64,000 nt of DNA from Rufibacter immobilis (GTDB taxonomy: Bacteria; Bacteroidota; Bacteroidia; Cytophagales; Hymenobacteraceae), in NCBI RefSeq assembly GCF_003721565.1, contig NZ_RJJE01000009.1:186001-250000 (forward strand). Reading direction: 5' to 3'. Position 1 is the first letter of the stretch, and each line of letters begins with the position of its first letter. Below, piece after piece: positions 7,383-17,143 of this stretch. A model generated the notes under the pieces. That model saw only the letters and a list, made by a program, of their open reading frames with translations. It ran no database searches and had not been told where the DNA came from. The position numbers were made by a program, and so were the translations under genes.

Positions 7383-10337
7383 ATGCTAAAGCGATATAGC
7401 CTGGGGCTGTTGACGGTGGTAATGGGTGCCTGGTGGGTTCTATCGGGGTTCGGGCCCAGGGGCCGGGGCAACATTTCTGTTCAGGAGCAGCGCTGGGTTG
7501 ACAGTGTGTACCAATCCCTTACGCCAGACCAGCGGCTGGGGCAGCTCTTCATGGTGGCCGCCTACTCCAACAAAAGCCAGAGTCACGTGCGGGAAGTGGA
7601 AAGCCTGATTACCCAATATGGCATTGGCGGCGTCATGTTCATGCAGGGTGGCCCGGTACGCCAGGCCAAACTGACCAACCGTTACCAAAGTATCTCCAAA
7701 GTACCGCTGCTGGTGGCCATTGACGCCGAGTGGGGCCTGGACATGCGCCTGGACAGCAGCATGCACTTCGCCAAGCAGATGACTCTGGGCGCCCTGCCCG
7801 ATGACCACTACGTGTACCTGATGGGCCGTGAGATTGCCCTCAAGCTTAAACGCTTGGGCATCCATGTCAATTTCTCGCCGGTGGTAGACGTGAACAGCAA
7901 CCCCAAGAATCCCGTGATTGGCAACCGCTCCTTCGGCGAAAGCAAAGAGCAGGTTACGGCCCGGGGCATCGCGTACATCAAAGGTTTGCAAGACCACGGC
8001 ATTATTGCGGTAGCCAAACACTTCCCCGGCCACGGTGACACCGACGCCGATTCCCATTTCTCGCTGCCGGTGCTTACCCATGACATGGCCCGCCTCACTG
8101 AAGTAGAGTTATACCCCTTCAGGCGCTCTTTTGACGCGGGTGTCATGGGCGTGATGGTAGCCCACCTGCACGTACCCAAGCTAGATTCCATCGCCAACCG
8201 GGCGGCCACGCTGTCTCCTTATCTGGTCAATGACCTGCTCAAAGGCAAAATGCAGTATGAGGGTTTGGTGTTCACGGATGCCCTCAACATGAAAGGCGTG
8301 ACCAAATACCACAAACCCGGTGAGGTAGACGCCCTGGCCCTCAAAGCAGGCAATGACGTGCTGCTGTTTTCTGAGGATGTGCCCAAAGCCATTGCCAACA
8401 TCAAACAAGCCCTTGCTGACAGCACCATCACCGAGCAGGAAATAGAACTGCGGGTAAGAAAGATGCTGCACGCCAAGTATTGGGCAGGGTTGAACCAGTA
8501 CACCCCGGTAGAGGTAGAGAACCTCTCACAAGACCTGAGCCGTCCCGTAAGCCAGGTACTGCAGCAGCAATTGTATGAACAGGCGGTAACGGTGGTAGCC
8601 AACAAGAATGACCTGTTGCCCTTCCGGGTACTTGACACCACCGTATTTGCCACGGTAGCCGTAGGCGCTGACCTGAACAACACCTTTACCCAAACCTTGG
8701 AGAAATACGCTCCTTTCAGGAAGTTTGCCATTCCCAGCCGCTTTGCCCCAGACAGCGTGTACGCGGGCATCAAGCGAGATATAGCCGACGCCGACGTAGT
8801 GGTAGTTTCGCTCCATAAACTGAACAACAACCCCGGGAACAATTTCAACCTGTCTGGCAACGCTTTAGGGTTCATCAGGGAACTGCAGCGTGACCCCACC
8901 AAAAAAGTAGTGGTGGTGGTGATGGGCAACGCCTACAGCCTCCGGAACTTTGAATCCATTGATTGGCTGGTGTGCGGGTACGAAGACAATGACGTTTCGC
9001 GTAGGGTAGTGCCCCAGGTGCTGTTTGGGGCTTTGCCCGCCAACGGCCGCCTGCCCGTGACTGCTTCCACCAAATTTAAGGCCGGTAGCGGGATTTCTAC
9101 TCCATCCCTGAGTCGTCTTAAATATTCTATGCCTGAGAGTGTGGGCATGAATTCTTCCATTCTAAAACAGATTGACAACATTGCCTTAGAGGCCATCGCG
9201 TATGCGGCTACTCCGGGTTGTCAGGTGCTGGTGGTAAAGGACGGCACCGTGGTCATGGAGAAAGCCTACGGTCACTACACGTATGAACGCAACCAGCCGG
9301 TTACGGAGAAAACCATCTATGATTTGGCCTCCATCACCAAAGTTGCCGCCACCCTACAGGCGGTCATGTTCCTCAAAGACCAGGGCCGTCTGAAGCTGGA
9401 TGAAAGATTAGTAACCTATCTTCCGGAATTGAAGGGCTCCAACAAAGCCAGCCTTACCGTGCGCGATGTGCTGCTGCACCAGGCCGGTCTGGCCGCCCAC
9501 ATCCCCTTCTGGAAACAAACCATGGTCAACGGCACGCTCAATCCCTTGTACTATGACAGCCTCCCGTCAGTGAAGTACCCAAATCTGGTAGTTCCCGGCG
9601 TGTACAGTAACCAATCACTGGAAGATTCGGTCTGGAAATGGACGGTTACGTCTGAGCTGGTTGGAAGAAGAACCGCCAACGGCAAGTTTGAATACCGCTA
9701 CTCAGACCTGGGCCTGCACATTATGAAACGGATAGCGGAGCGCCTGCTCAACCAGCCCCTCCCCGACTTCCTGGAGCAAAACTTCTACGCCCCGCTGGGC
9801 ACCAGCACACTTACCTTTAACCCGCTGGACAAGTTCCTGAAAGAGCAGATCGCCCCAACGGCCCCAACTTCGGCTTACAAATCAGATACGCCGCTGCAAG
9901 GCACGGTGCATGATGGGAACGCGGCCCTCTTAGGGGGCAAGGCCGGGCATGCCGGTCTGTTTTCCAACGCCAATGACCTGGCCATTCTCATGCAGATGGA
10001 TTTACAGAACGGGAACTACGGCGGGCAGCAGTATTTCAAGACGCCGGTGGTGACTGAGTTCTCCCAAAATGCCAGTAAAGACAGTCGCCGCGGCCTGGGT
10101 TGGGACAAACCGGAACCCGAAGGCAACGGTCCCACCTCTGACCTGGCTCCGCTCAGCACCTTTGGGCACACCGGTTTCACAGGTACCGGCACCTGGTTAG
10201 ACCCAGAGAACAATATTATTTATATCTTTCTTTCTAACCGTGTCTATCCTGACGCAGAGAATGATAAGCTGCTCAAGTACAACATCCGGACCCGTATACA
10301 CGACGTAGTATATCAATCGTTAGAGCCTAAACCGTAA
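7383..10337 (+). CDS. glycoside hydrolase family 3 / beta-lactamase-fold fusion protein
   Basis: A 984-residue exported protein with an N-terminal signal or anchor (LGLLTVVMGAWWVLSGF). Residues about 35-370 are a GH3 domain of the NagZ (beta-N-acetylhexosaminidase) type: KHFPGHGDTDADSH carries the general acid/base His-Asp pair, and FTDALNMKGV the nucleophile Asp. A GH3 C-terminal-like segment follows to about residue 560. Residues about 590-980 form a serine beta-lactamase/penicillin-binding fold, with SxxK as SITK, the Tyr motif as YSD and a late GHTGFTGTGTW. The architecture suggests envelope peptidoglycan turnover or recycling: removal of N-acetylglucosamine plus a carboxypeptidase- or esterase-like activity. 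Similar fusions are known in Bacteroidota. The substrate is inferred. Confidence 0.9.
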   Translation: MLKRYSLGLLTVVMGAWWVLSGFGPRGRGNISVQEQRWVDSVYQSLTPDQRLGQLFMVAAYSNKSQSHVREVESLITQYGIGGVMFMQGGPVRQAKLTNRYQSISKVPLLVAIDAEWGLDMRLDSSMHFAKQMTLGALPDDHYVYLMGREIALKLKRLGIHVNFSPVVDVNSNPKNPVIGNRSFGESKEQVTARGIAYIKGLQDHGIIAVAKHFPGHGDTDADSHFSLPVLTHDMARLTEVELYPFRRSFDAGVMGVMVAHLHVPKLDSIANRAATLSPYLVNDLLKGKMQYEGLVFTDALNMKGVTKYHKPGEVDALALKAGNDVLLFSEDVPKAIANIKQALADSTITEQEIELRVRKMLHAKYWAGLNQYTPVEVENLSQDLSRPVSQVLQQQLYEQAVTVVANKNDLLPFRVLDTTVFATVAVGADLNNTFTQTLEKYAPFRKFAIPSRFAPDSVYAGIKRDIADADVVVVSLHKLNNNPGNNFNLSGNALGFIRELQRDPTKKVVVVVMGNAYSLRNFESIDWLVCGYEDNDVSRRVVPQVLFGALPANGRLPVTASTKFKAGSGISTPSLSRLKYSMPESVGMNSSILKQIDNIALEAIAYAATPGCQVLVVKDGTVVMEKAYGHYTYERNQPVTEKTIYDLASITKVAATLQAVMFLKDQGRLKLDERLVTYLPELKGSNKASLTVRDVLLHQAGLAAHIPFWKQTMVNGTLNPLYYDSLPSVKYPNLVVPGVYSNQSLEDSVWKWTVTSELVGRRTANGKFEYRYSDLGLHIMKRIAERLLNQPLPDFLEQNFYAPLGTSTLTFNPLDKFLKEQIAPTAPTSAYKSDTPLQGTVHDGNAALLGGKAGHAGLFSNANDLAILMQMDLQNGNYGGQQYFKTPVVTEFSQNASKDSRRGLGWDKPEPEGNGPTSDLAPLSTFGHTGFTGTGTWLDPENNIIYIFLSNRVYPDAENDKLLKYNIRTRIHDVVYQSLEPKP

Positions 10338-10360
10338 CTTAGCGGCAAACCTATACACGC

Positions 10361-11497
10361 ATGAAGATTGGAATTGTATGCTACCCTACTTTTGGCGGTA
10401 GCGGAGTGGTGGCCACGGAGTTAGGCAAGGCTCTGGCACAGAAGGGGCATAAGATACACTTTATCACGTACAGCCAACCTGCCCGCCTGGATTACTTCAA
10501 TGAGAACCTCTTCTACCATGAGGTGAACATCCCCAATTACCCGCTGTTCCAATACCCGCCCTATGAATTGGCGCTGGCCAGTAAAATGGTAGACATTGTG
10601 CAGTTTGAGCATTTAGATGTGCTGCACGTGCACTATGCCATTCCGCATGCCTCGGCGGCCTTTATGGCCAAGCAGATCTTACAGAGCAAAGGGATTCAGA
10701 TCCCGGTCATCACCACGCTGCACGGCACAGACATCACGCTGGTGGGCAAAGACGCTTCTTATGAACCGGTGGTCACGTTCAGCATTAACCAGTCAGATGC
10801 CGTTACGTCTGTTTCCCATGACCTGCGCAAAGAAACCTATGAGCATTTCCCTATAGAGAAAGACATTGTGGTCATTCCTAACTTTATCAATCTGGAGCGT
10901 TTTCAGAAGCAGCGGAAAGACCACTTCAAATCTGCCATTGCGCCCTTCGGGGAGAAGCTGCTGGTGCATACCTCCAACTTCAGGGGCGTGAAACGCATTG
11001 GCGACATCATCAAGATCTTCTCCAAGGTGCGGGAGAAGATTCCGTCCAAGTTGTTGCTGGTGGGCGATGGGCCGGAGCGCCCCAAAATGGAGAACCTGTG
11101 CCGCAAGCTGGGCATCTGCCAGGATGTGCGCTTTTTGGGCAAACTGGAAGCCGTGGAAGAACTCCTCTCCGTTGCCGATGTCTTTTTGATGCCCTCAGAG
11201 AAGGAAAGCTTCGGGTTGGCGGCATTGGAAGCCATGGCCTGCGAGGTTCCCGTGATCTCTTCCAACGCCGGTGGTCTGCCAGAGCTCAACGTGCACGGCG
11301 TAACCGGTTTTGTGAGCAACGTGGGCGACGTGAAAGACATGGTCAAGAACACGCTCTTCCTGCTCCAGGACGACCAGCTGCCCACCTTCAAAGCCAACGC
11401 CCTGGCCCGCGCTAAAGAGTTTGAGATAGGTAAAATTGTACCACTCTACGAACAGGTGTACCAGCAGGCCGCCGACGCAGTGCGCAGCCAAGTGTAA
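10361..11497 (+). CDS. bshA: N-acetyl-alpha-D-glucosaminyl L-malate synthase BshA
   Basis: A 378-residue GT4 glycosyltransferase that performs the first step of bacillithiol synthesis, joining UDP-N-acetylglucosamine to L-malate. The N-terminus MKIGIVCYPTFGGSGVVA is diagnostic of BshA. Also visible are LHVHYAIPHA, TLHGTDITLVG, the nucleotide-binding GDGPERP, and the C-terminal PSEKESFGLAALEAMACEVP with the EX7E pair. It lies 23 bp after the GH3 fusion gene. Neither bshB nor bshC is in the window, so the pathway is scattered. A strong R1 hairpin at 11531-11574 follows and probably ends the transcript. Confidence 0.95.
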   Translation: MKIGIVCYPTFGGSGVVATELGKALAQKGHKIHFITYSQPARLDYFNENLFYHEVNIPNYPLFQYPPYELALASKMVDIVQFEHLDVLHVHYAIPHASAAFMAKQILQSKGIQIPVITTLHGTDITLVGKDASYEPVVTFSINQSDAVTSVSHDLRKETYEHFPIEKDIVVIPNFINLERFQKQRKDHFKSAIAPFGEKLLVHTSNFRGVKRIGDIIKIFSKVREKIPSKLLLVGDGPERPKMENLCRKLGICQDVRFLGKLEAVEELLSVADVFLMPSEKESFGLAALEAMACEVPVISSNAGGLPELNVHGVTGFVSNVGDVKDMVKNTLFLLQDDQLPTFKANALARAKEFEIGKIVPLYEQVYQQAADAVRSQV

Positions 11498-11530
11498 CCT
11501 AATGCTCTTAATTCTTCTTAAAAACACTCT

Positions 11531-11574
11531 ACCCGTTTAGGGGCTCTTTTTCAGAAAAGAGCCCCTAAACGGGT
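11531..11574. repeat. R1 palindromic element, copy 5 (symmetric, terminator-like)
   Basis: ACCCGTTTAGGGGCTCTTTT pairs with AAAAGAGCCCCTAAACGGGT. It lies 34 bp after the bshA stop and could act as its terminator. Confidence 0.92.
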
Positions 11575-11609
11575 AGTACCTCACCATAAAACCTGTACCC
11601 AATATTTCT

Positions 11610-12179
11610 ATGAAACCACAGCATTCCACAGATAACCCCTGGACTACCTTAGAATCTAAACCTGTTTACAGCAACCCCTGGATCAGCGTGCGCGAAGACC
11701 AGGTGATTAACCCAGGGGGCGGGCAAGGCATTTACGGGGTGGTGTCTATGAAAAATAAGGCCATTGGAATTATTCCGGTAGATGAGGAAGGCAACACCTG
11801 GCTGGTGGGCCAGTACCGCTACCCCCTTCACGAATATTCCTGGGAGATTCCCATGGGTGGCGGCCCTGTGGAACTGGACGTGCTGGAGTCGGCTAAGCGG
11901 GAGCTCAAGGAGGAAACCGGTTTCACCGCCACCCAGTGGACCAACATCGGTCGCATCCATACCTCCAACTCCGTGACCGACGAGGAAGGCTTCATCTTTC
12001 TGGCCGAGGATTTAACTCCGGGCGAAACCGAATTTGAGGAGACGGAGGACATCAAGATCTGGAAACTGCCCTTGCCCGAAGCCGTGCGCATGGTCATGGA
12101 CAGCGAGATCACCGATGCCATTAGCGTGGCCGGCCTGCTGAAGGCCGAGAAAATCCTCTTAACCCGCCGACCTAAATAA
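11610..12179 (+). CDS. NUDIX hydrolase (ADP-ribose pyrophosphatase-like)
   Basis: A 189-residue Nudix protein. The Nudix box is at about residues 85-110: GGGPVELDVLESAKREL then KEETGF. The core REUxEExGU is intact (RELKEETGF), but the first conserved Glu of Gx5Ex7 is Leu here. N-terminal features WISVREDQV, WLVGQYRYP and SWEIPMGG match the ADP-ribose/sugar-nucleotide pyrophosphatase branch, where WEIPxG precedes the box. The probable job is removal of ADP-ribose or a related nucleotide sugar; the exact substrate is open. The flanks are R1 copies 5 and 6, so it is probably transcribed alone. Confidence 0.88.
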   Translation: MKPQHSTDNPWTTLESKPVYSNPWISVREDQVINPGGGQGIYGVVSMKNKAIGIIPVDEEGNTWLVGQYRYPLHEYSWEIPMGGGPVELDVLESAKRELKEETGFTATQWTNIGRIHTSNSVTDEEGFIFLAEDLTPGETEFEETEDIKIWKLPLPEAVRMVMDSEITDAISVAGLLKAEKILLTRRPK

Positions 12180-12218
12180 CTCTTTTCTTTGGCACTTTGT
12201 GCGGGTGGGAAGCGTTGC

Positions 12219-12254
12219 CGTTTAGAGGCTGTTTTTCCAAAAACAGGGCAAAAC
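12219..12254. repeat. R1 palindromic element, copy 6 (asymmetric)
   Basis: Conserved arm CCGTTTAGAGGCTGTTTTTC, loose arm CAGGGCAAAAC. Confidence 0.85.
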
Positions 12255-12297
12255 AAGCTTTGCCAGCCGCGCATATGGCGCTTTTCTTAATAATTAC

Positions 12298-12305
12298 TAA
12301 TTTTG
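12298..12305 (+). promoter_or_regulatory. possible -7 box TAATTTTG
   Basis: It matches the Bacteroidota TAnnTTTG consensus just upstream of the acyltransferase start at 12312. The closeness would give an almost leaderless transcript. No clear -33 TTG was seen. Confidence 0.35.
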
Positions 12306-12311
12306 GGAAAG

Positions 12312-13112
12312 ATGAAAAGGTTAACAGGAATCGGCAAAAAAATCTACTCCGTGTGGTGTACCACCTGGTTTGTGTTACCGTTTCTCACTTCTTACCCCCT
12401 GTTCAGAGTACTCATCTCTAACCCTAAGCGGTTAAAGCACGCGCATACCTTAAACCGTTTATGGTCTAAGTTCCAGTTGCGCATGTACCTGATGCCGGTC
12501 ACGGTAAAAGGCATGGAGCACCTGGACCCGGCCCAGAAATACGTCTTTGCGCCCAACCACAGCTCGTACATAGACATTCCCATGATTCTGGCCGCCGTGC
12601 CCGGTTTCCTGAACTTTGTGGGCAAGAAGTCTTTGACCAAAGTGCCGCTGTGGGGGAAAATCTATGATGCCCTCTACATCTCCGTAGACCGCGACAGCCC
12701 CATCAGCAGCGCCAAAGCCTATATCGCCTCCAAGCAAAGCCTGGATGCCGGCCGCAGCGTGGTCATTTTTCCCGAGGGGAAAATCTCGCCGGAGTCTGGC
12801 CGCAATCTGCTACCGTTCAAAGACGGTCCTTTCAAACTGGCCATTGAGAAACAGGTGCCGCTGGTGCCTATTACCATGCCGTACAACCACCTGTTCCTGC
12901 CAGACGTGAAGGGCAAACTCATCATCCGGTACCATCCGCTGGAGATGATCATCCATCCGCCTATTTCCACCATCGGGTTAACCCTGAAGGATTTGGAAAC
13001 CCTGAAGGAACAGACGTTCACCCTTATTCAACAGACTTTAGATCAGAAAAACAATGAGCACCAACATAGAAACCTTACGCCAGCTGGCGCACTTAGCCCG
13101 GCTAGAGTTTGA
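12312..13112 (+). CDS. 1-acyl-sn-glycerol-3-phosphate acyltransferase (PlsC family)
   Basis: A 266-residue membrane-associated acyltransferase that adds the second acyl chain to lysophosphatidic acid in phospholipid synthesis. Motif I is NHSSYIDIP (NHx4D), motif III is FPEGKIS, and VPLVPITMPYNH matches the fourth block. A hydrophobic N-terminal segment (VWCTTWFVLPFLTSYPLF) anchors it. The ATG at 12312 is preferred over the in-frame TTG at 12303. The 3' end overlaps the start of gatC by 59 bp in another frame. Its C-terminal tail (from EHQHRNLTP) is therefore constrained by, or an accident of, the gatC start. Confidence 0.9.
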   Translation: MKRLTGIGKKIYSVWCTTWFVLPFLTSYPLFRVLISNPKRLKHAHTLNRLWSKFQLRMYLMPVTVKGMEHLDPAQKYVFAPNHSSYIDIPMILAAVPGFLNFVGKKSLTKVPLWGKIYDALYISVDRDSPISSAKAYIASKQSLDAGRSVVIFPEGKISPESGRNLLPFKDGPFKLAIEKQVPLVPITMPYNHLFLPDVKGKLIIRYHPLEMIIHPPISTIGLTLKDLETLKEQTFTLIQQTLDQKNNEHQHRNLTPAGALSPARV

Positions 13113-13341
13113 TGAGACCAAAGAGCAGGAAATGCTCAAAGACCTGAACAACATCCTGGATTGGGTAGACCAACTCCGCCAGCTGGACACCCAGAACGTG
13201 GAACCGCTCATTCATATCTCAGAGGAACTGAACGTGATGCGCGAAGACGTGGCGCAAAATACGGTTCGGCATGAAGATGCGCTGCGGCTGGCCCCACGCA
13301 AAGACTCAGACTATTTCAGAGTTCCTAAAGTACTGGAGTAA
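13054..13341 (+). CDS. gatC: Asp-tRNA(Asn)/Glu-tRNA(Gln) amidotransferase subunit C
   Basis: A 95-residue GatC, the small subunit that stabilises GatA in the GatCAB transamidase forming Gln-tRNA(Gln) and/or Asn-tRNA(Asn). Family features are LAHLARLEFDE, an amphipathic N-terminal helix, the central LRQLDTQNVEPL, and a C-terminal strand LAPRKDSDYFRVPKVLE ending in the conserved FRVPKV. The start ATG lies inside the plsC-like gene, giving a 59-bp overlap and suggesting translational coupling. gatA and gatB are not adjacent. Confidence 0.95.
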   Translation: MSTNIETLRQLAHLARLEFDETKEQEMLKDLNNILDWVDQLRQLDTQNVEPLIHISEELNVMREDVAQNTVRHEDALRLAPRKDSDYFRVPKVLE

Positions 13342-13347
13342 GCCTGA

Positions 13348-16300
13348 ATGAAGCTTTTCCCGTTTTGGCCATCGGTGGAGCCTGGCCGTCGTTTTTTGTA
13401 TTTCCTGTTAACGGCCATGGTGCTTGGTGCCATGGCCTTAAGCTTTTACGGTTTTTTCAAAGGACAGGACCTCGTGTTCCCGCTGGAGAAACAAGCCGAG
13501 CTTTTCCCCGCCGAGGCCCATCTTTCCCCTTCATCCCCGCTGCTCACGCCCCTGCGCGTAGAAGTAAACGCCTACCTGGTCACCGAGCGGTATGTGATAG
13601 GTGACATGCAGCTTCCTCTCTGGGCCACCTGGGCCTATTTTGTGGGATTGGTGGTTGCGCTTACCTTCTTCTGGACGCTGGCCAGCACGCTTAAGCGGAT
13701 GCCATACTATGGGGCTGTGCTCCTGGGCATGCTCTGGCTCTCCACCTTCAACCTGGATTTACTGGATATCTTCTCCCAGACCAGCAACCTGTTGCTGCTG
13801 GTGGCCTTGGTAGTCTTAGGAGGAGGTAGTTTTCTGTTTCAGGCTTTCTGGACCCAGGTATCTTTTTTGCTGCGCTTTCTGTTTTTTGGCGTGCTGCTGG
13901 TGCTTCTCAGCGGAGCGCTGTTCTATTTTTCGCCGTTGCCGGCTGAGCTCACAGCCCTTCATGTGGTTAATTACAGCACCCTGGCTAGTTTTGTGGCCTC
14001 TCTGCTGTTCATGGTGTTGGTAGCCTATGAGAACCTGCACGGCCTGCTGTGGTTCAATACGCAGGCCCAACAGCCACAGAGAAGGTTTGGTTTGGTGCAG
14101 TTTGTGCTCATCAGTGTCTTGTACCTGGGTAATTTACTCCTGCTGTACCTGCGCCAAACGGGCATGCTTGATTTTGATTTCACGGGGCTTGATGCACTGC
14201 TGGTTTTCCTTTGCTCCGCACTGGTGGGCCTATGGGGACTCAAACAACGACAGGGTCAGTATCTCCGCTTTTTCAGGTTTGAAACCGAGGCCGCGCCTTT
14301 GTACCTGGTGTTGGCCCTGCTCACGTTCCTGAACCTGGGCTATGCCTTTCTGTTGGCCAATGATCCTTTGGTGCAGGCCTACCGCAGCAGCGTCATCCTT
14401 ACCCACCTGGCGTACGGGGTGGCCTTCTTTATTTATGTGCTGGTCAACTTCGGGCCGCTCATTAAGCAGAAGTTGCGGGTGTATAAAGTGGTGTATGATC
14501 CAAGGCAACTGCCTTACTTCACAGTCTACCTCATGGGTACCGTGCTGGTGGTAGTCATGCTTTTGCGCAGCAACTACGCCGCTTATTTACAGCACCAGGC
14601 GGGTTACTACAACTACCTAGGGGATCTATACCGCCAGACGGAAGACAGCCCGCTCCTGGCGGAGCAGTTTTATAACGAAGCCAGTATCCAGTCCAGAAAC
14701 AACCAGCGCTCCAGTTTCTCGCTCGCCGATCTGTACCGTTTGGGGGGCAGCCGAACGTTGGAGATGAACCGCCTGCAGGAAGCGCTGGAAAGGAAACCTT
14801 CGCCGGAGGGGTATCTGCGCTTGGCTAGCCTCTTCACTTCGTCTTCAGATTTGTTTGACCATCTGCGCATTTTGCAGGAAGGCGTGAAACGGTTCCCAGA
14901 GCATGCTCCCCTTCTGAACAACCTGGGGCTGTTGTATGGCACTACGTCCTTTGCTGACTCAGCAGGACATTATTTAGACGCAGCCTTGGCCCAAAGCAAG
15001 GAACCGGAGGTGATTCAGGCCAATCAGTTATCCTTCTTAGCCAGTCACGGTTTTGCCCAACAGGCCAAGGAATTTGCCCAAAAATACGAGGCAGGAACAT
15101 ACGGGCCCTTACTCACCAACCGGGTAGCCATTGCCCTGGCACTTGGCGCTCCTGCACCAGCAAACTTACCTGCCCTGCCCACAGATAGCACCCTCAGCAC
15201 GCAGATGTTCGCGCAGTACTATAATCGACAGCTTTTGTCTGGAACCAAGCAAGACAGTACTGCTACCTTCTCCCAACTGAACAGTCTGCTCCGGCAGGAA
15301 GAGAACCAGGCGTTTCTGGATGACCTTACTTTGATAAAATCCTTACTCTTGCAGCAAGGCACGGCTTCTCCCCCTCAACCGGCAATGGCCAAAACCACGC
15401 TTGAGTTTCTGGCGACAAACAGCGGCGGAGCGGCAGGATATTATTATGACATTCTGGGCCAGTGGATGCTCCAAAGCAAACTTTACCCCTTGGCCGCTGA
15501 ATATTTCCAGAAGGCGCGCCAGGCCGGTTACCGAGATGCCCATTTACACGCCGTGGTGGCTTCGGCTTTGGCCGGAAATTTCTCGCAGGCGCAGCAGATT
15601 ACTTTTAGTACAACTAATTTCCCAGAACCCTGGCAACAGAAGGCCGCCATGCAGGTAGCCATTGCCACCCAATTAACTCCCGTGCAAGCCGTTTCTGCGC
15701 CAGATTCGCTTAAAGTTCGTTTTTTAGAGTTACATGCCGCCGCGCTGCCCCTTGCCCAGGTAGAAGAAATAGCCAATACCATTACTACCCCGGCCCTAGC
15801 CCCGGTGGCGGCGTTGCCCTTGGTGGAACGGTACCTACAGGAAGGAAATGTTACCACGGCACAAAATCTACTCCGCATCCACTTCCCAGAAAGCTTTCCT
15901 AAGAACCTGCTCAAGTCGCAGGCCAACGTACTGCAGGCGGAGCTGTGGCGGCAAACCGGGAACTGGCAGGAACTACAAGCGCAAATAACCAAGCTTTATT
16001 TTGCGGCGCCAGATGCCGGGGTGCCACTTTATTACCAGGCTTTGCTCGCGCAGCGTAATAAAAACCCCAAGGCCGCGACTAATCTTTACAACCAGCTGTT
16101 ACGGCGGGCTCCCGGGTCTGAAGAAGGCCATCTGGCTGCCGCCGATTTCTTCGTGAACCTGAAGCAGCCCATGCGGGCTTACAACCTGTTACTGGAGGGC
16201 ATTGGCTACAACCCGGCTTCAGTGGTACTTAGAAAAGCCTATGTTAAAGTGGCGCTGGCGCAGGGCCTGCGGGACTACGCCTTGCAGGGCCTGGAGCAGC

Positions 16301-16398
16301 TGGAACCTTTGGTAAGTCCTCAGGAATACGCTACCTTTAAACAAGAAATAGAGCCCCAACTCAAGGCCAGCGAGGCCCTGCAGCAGGAATGGCAATAA
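13348..16398 (+). CDS. large multi-pass membrane protein with C-terminal TPR repeats
   Basis: A 1016-residue protein of unknown specific function. About the first 420 residues are strongly hydrophobic with around ten predicted membrane helices, such as [20 protein letters not shown] and [15 protein letters not shown]. The remainder is soluble and helical with repeated TPR-like units, including [29 protein letters not shown] and [20 protein letters not shown]. TPRs mediate protein-protein contacts, so a scaffold for an envelope complex is plausible but unproven. It starts 6 bp after gatC and ends 10 bp before the ABC ATPase gene, so it belongs to the same operon. It could be the membrane partner of that ATPase, although it has no MacB/FtsX-type fold that I can recognise. 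Confidence 0.75.
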   Translation: MKLFPFWPSVEPGRRFLYFLLTAMVLGAMALSFYGFFKGQDLVFPLEKQAELFPAEAHLSPSSPLLTPLRVEVNAYLVTERYVIGDMQLPLWATWAYFVGLVVALTFFWTLASTLKRMPYYGAVLLGMLWLSTFNLDLLDIFSQTSNLLLLVALVVLGGGSFLFQAFWTQVSFLLRFLFFGVLLVLLSGALFYFSPLPAELTALHVVNYSTLASFVASLLFMVLVAYENLHGLLWFNTQAQQPQRRFGLVQFVLISVLYLGNLLLLYLRQTGMLDFDFTGLDALLVFLCSALVGLWGLKQRQGQYLRFFRFETEAAPLYLVLALLTFLNLGYAFLLANDPLVQAYRSSVILTHLAYGVAFFIYVLVNFGPLIKQKLRVYKVVYDPRQLPYFTVYLMGTVLVVVMLLRSNYAAYLQHQAGYYNYLGDLYRQTEDSPLLAEQFYNEASIQSRNNQRSSFSLADLYRLGGSRTLEMNRLQEALERKPSPEGYLRLASLFTSSSDLFDHLRILQEGVKRFPEHAPLLNNLGLLYGTTSFADSAGHYLDAALAQSKEPEVIQANQLSFLASHGFAQQAKEFAQKYEAGTYGPLLTNRVAIALALGAPAPANLPALPTDSTLSTQMFAQYYNRQLLSGTKQDSTATFSQLNSLLRQEENQAFLDDLTLIKSLLLQQGTASPPQPAMAKTTLEFLATNSGGAAGYYYDILGQWMLQSKLYPLAAEYFQKARQAGYRDAHLHAVVASALAGNFSQAQQITFSTTNFPEPWQQKAAMQVAIATQLTPVQAVSAPDSLKVRFLELHAAALPLAQVEEIANTITTPALAPVAALPLVERYLQEGNVTTAQNLLRIHFPESFPKNLLKSQANVLQAELWRQTGNWQELQAQITKLYFAAPDAGVPLYYQALLAQRNKNPKAATNLYNQLLRRAPGSEEGHLAAADFFVNLKQPMRAYNLLLEGIGYNPASVVLRKAYVKVALAQGLRDYALQGLEQLEPLVSPQEYATFKQEIEPQLKASEALQQEWQ

Positions 16399-16408
16399 CA
16401 AAAACCAT

Positions 16409-17143
16409 ATGAGCACCATCATAAAAACCGAGAATATCTCCAGGGTCTACCAGATGGGTACCGAAACCATCCACGCCCTGCGGTCCATTTCCATTGAGAT
16501 AAAGAAAGGCGAATATGTGGCGTTCATGGGTCCGTCTGGGTCCGGAAAATCCACGCTCATGAACATTGTGGGCTGTCTGGATACTCCCACCTCAGGCACC
16601 TACATCCTGAACGGGAATGACGTGAGCAACATGGCCGACAATGAACTGGCTACGGTGCGTAACAAGGAGATTGGCTTCGTGTTCCAGACCTTTAACCTCT
16701 TGCCCCGCTCCTCTTCCTTAGAGAACGTGGCCCTGCCGCTCGTGTATGCCGGGTATGGCAAAGCCGAACGGGAAGAACGCGCCATGGAAGCCCTTAACAG
16801 CGTAGGCCTGGGCACCCGCGCCCAGCACAAACCTAATGAGCTGTCTGGCGGGCAGCGCCAACGGGTAGCCATTGCCCGGGCCCTGGTGAATGACCCCAGC
16901 ATTATCTTAGCCGATGAGCCTACCGGAAACCTGGACACCAAGACCTCCTATGAGATCATGGGCCTGTTTGAGAACCTGCACGCCAAAGGCAACACCATCA
17001 TTATGGTAACCCACGAAGACGACATCGCCCATTACGCGCACCGCATTGTACGCCTGCGCGATGGCCTCATTGAGTCTGACATTATGAATGATAACATTAC
17101 GGTGCCCGCCCTACAGGCCGCCGCTTTGAATTCCTCTGAATGA
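16409..17143 (+). CDS. ABC transporter ATP-binding protein (LolD/MacB type)
   Basis: A 244-residue ATPase with Walker [11 protein letters not shown]-loop [10 protein letters not shown], signature LSGGQRQR, Walker [13 protein letters not shown] and switch His in MVTHEDD. The pattern NLLP...ADEPTGNLD is typical of the LolD/MacB/FtsE branch that drives mechanotransmission or lipoprotein-release pumps rather than substrate import. No permease of the MacB/LolC family adjoins it, so the partner is either elsewhere or the upstream membrane-TPR protein. The stop codon overlaps the next start (ATGA at 17140-17143), implying coupled translation with the adenosyltransferase gene. Confidence 0.92.
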   Translation: MSTIIKTENISRVYQMGTETIHALRSISIEIKKGEYVAFMGPSGSGKSTLMNIVGCLDTPTSGTYILNGNDVSNMADNELATVRNKEIGFVFQTFNLLPRSSSLENVALPLVYAGYGKAEREERAMEALNSVGLGTRAQHKPNELSGGQRQRVAIARALVNDPSIILADEPTGNLDTKTSYEIMGLFENLHAKGNTIIMVTHEDDIAHYAHRIVRLRDGLIESDIMNDNITVPALQAAALNSSE

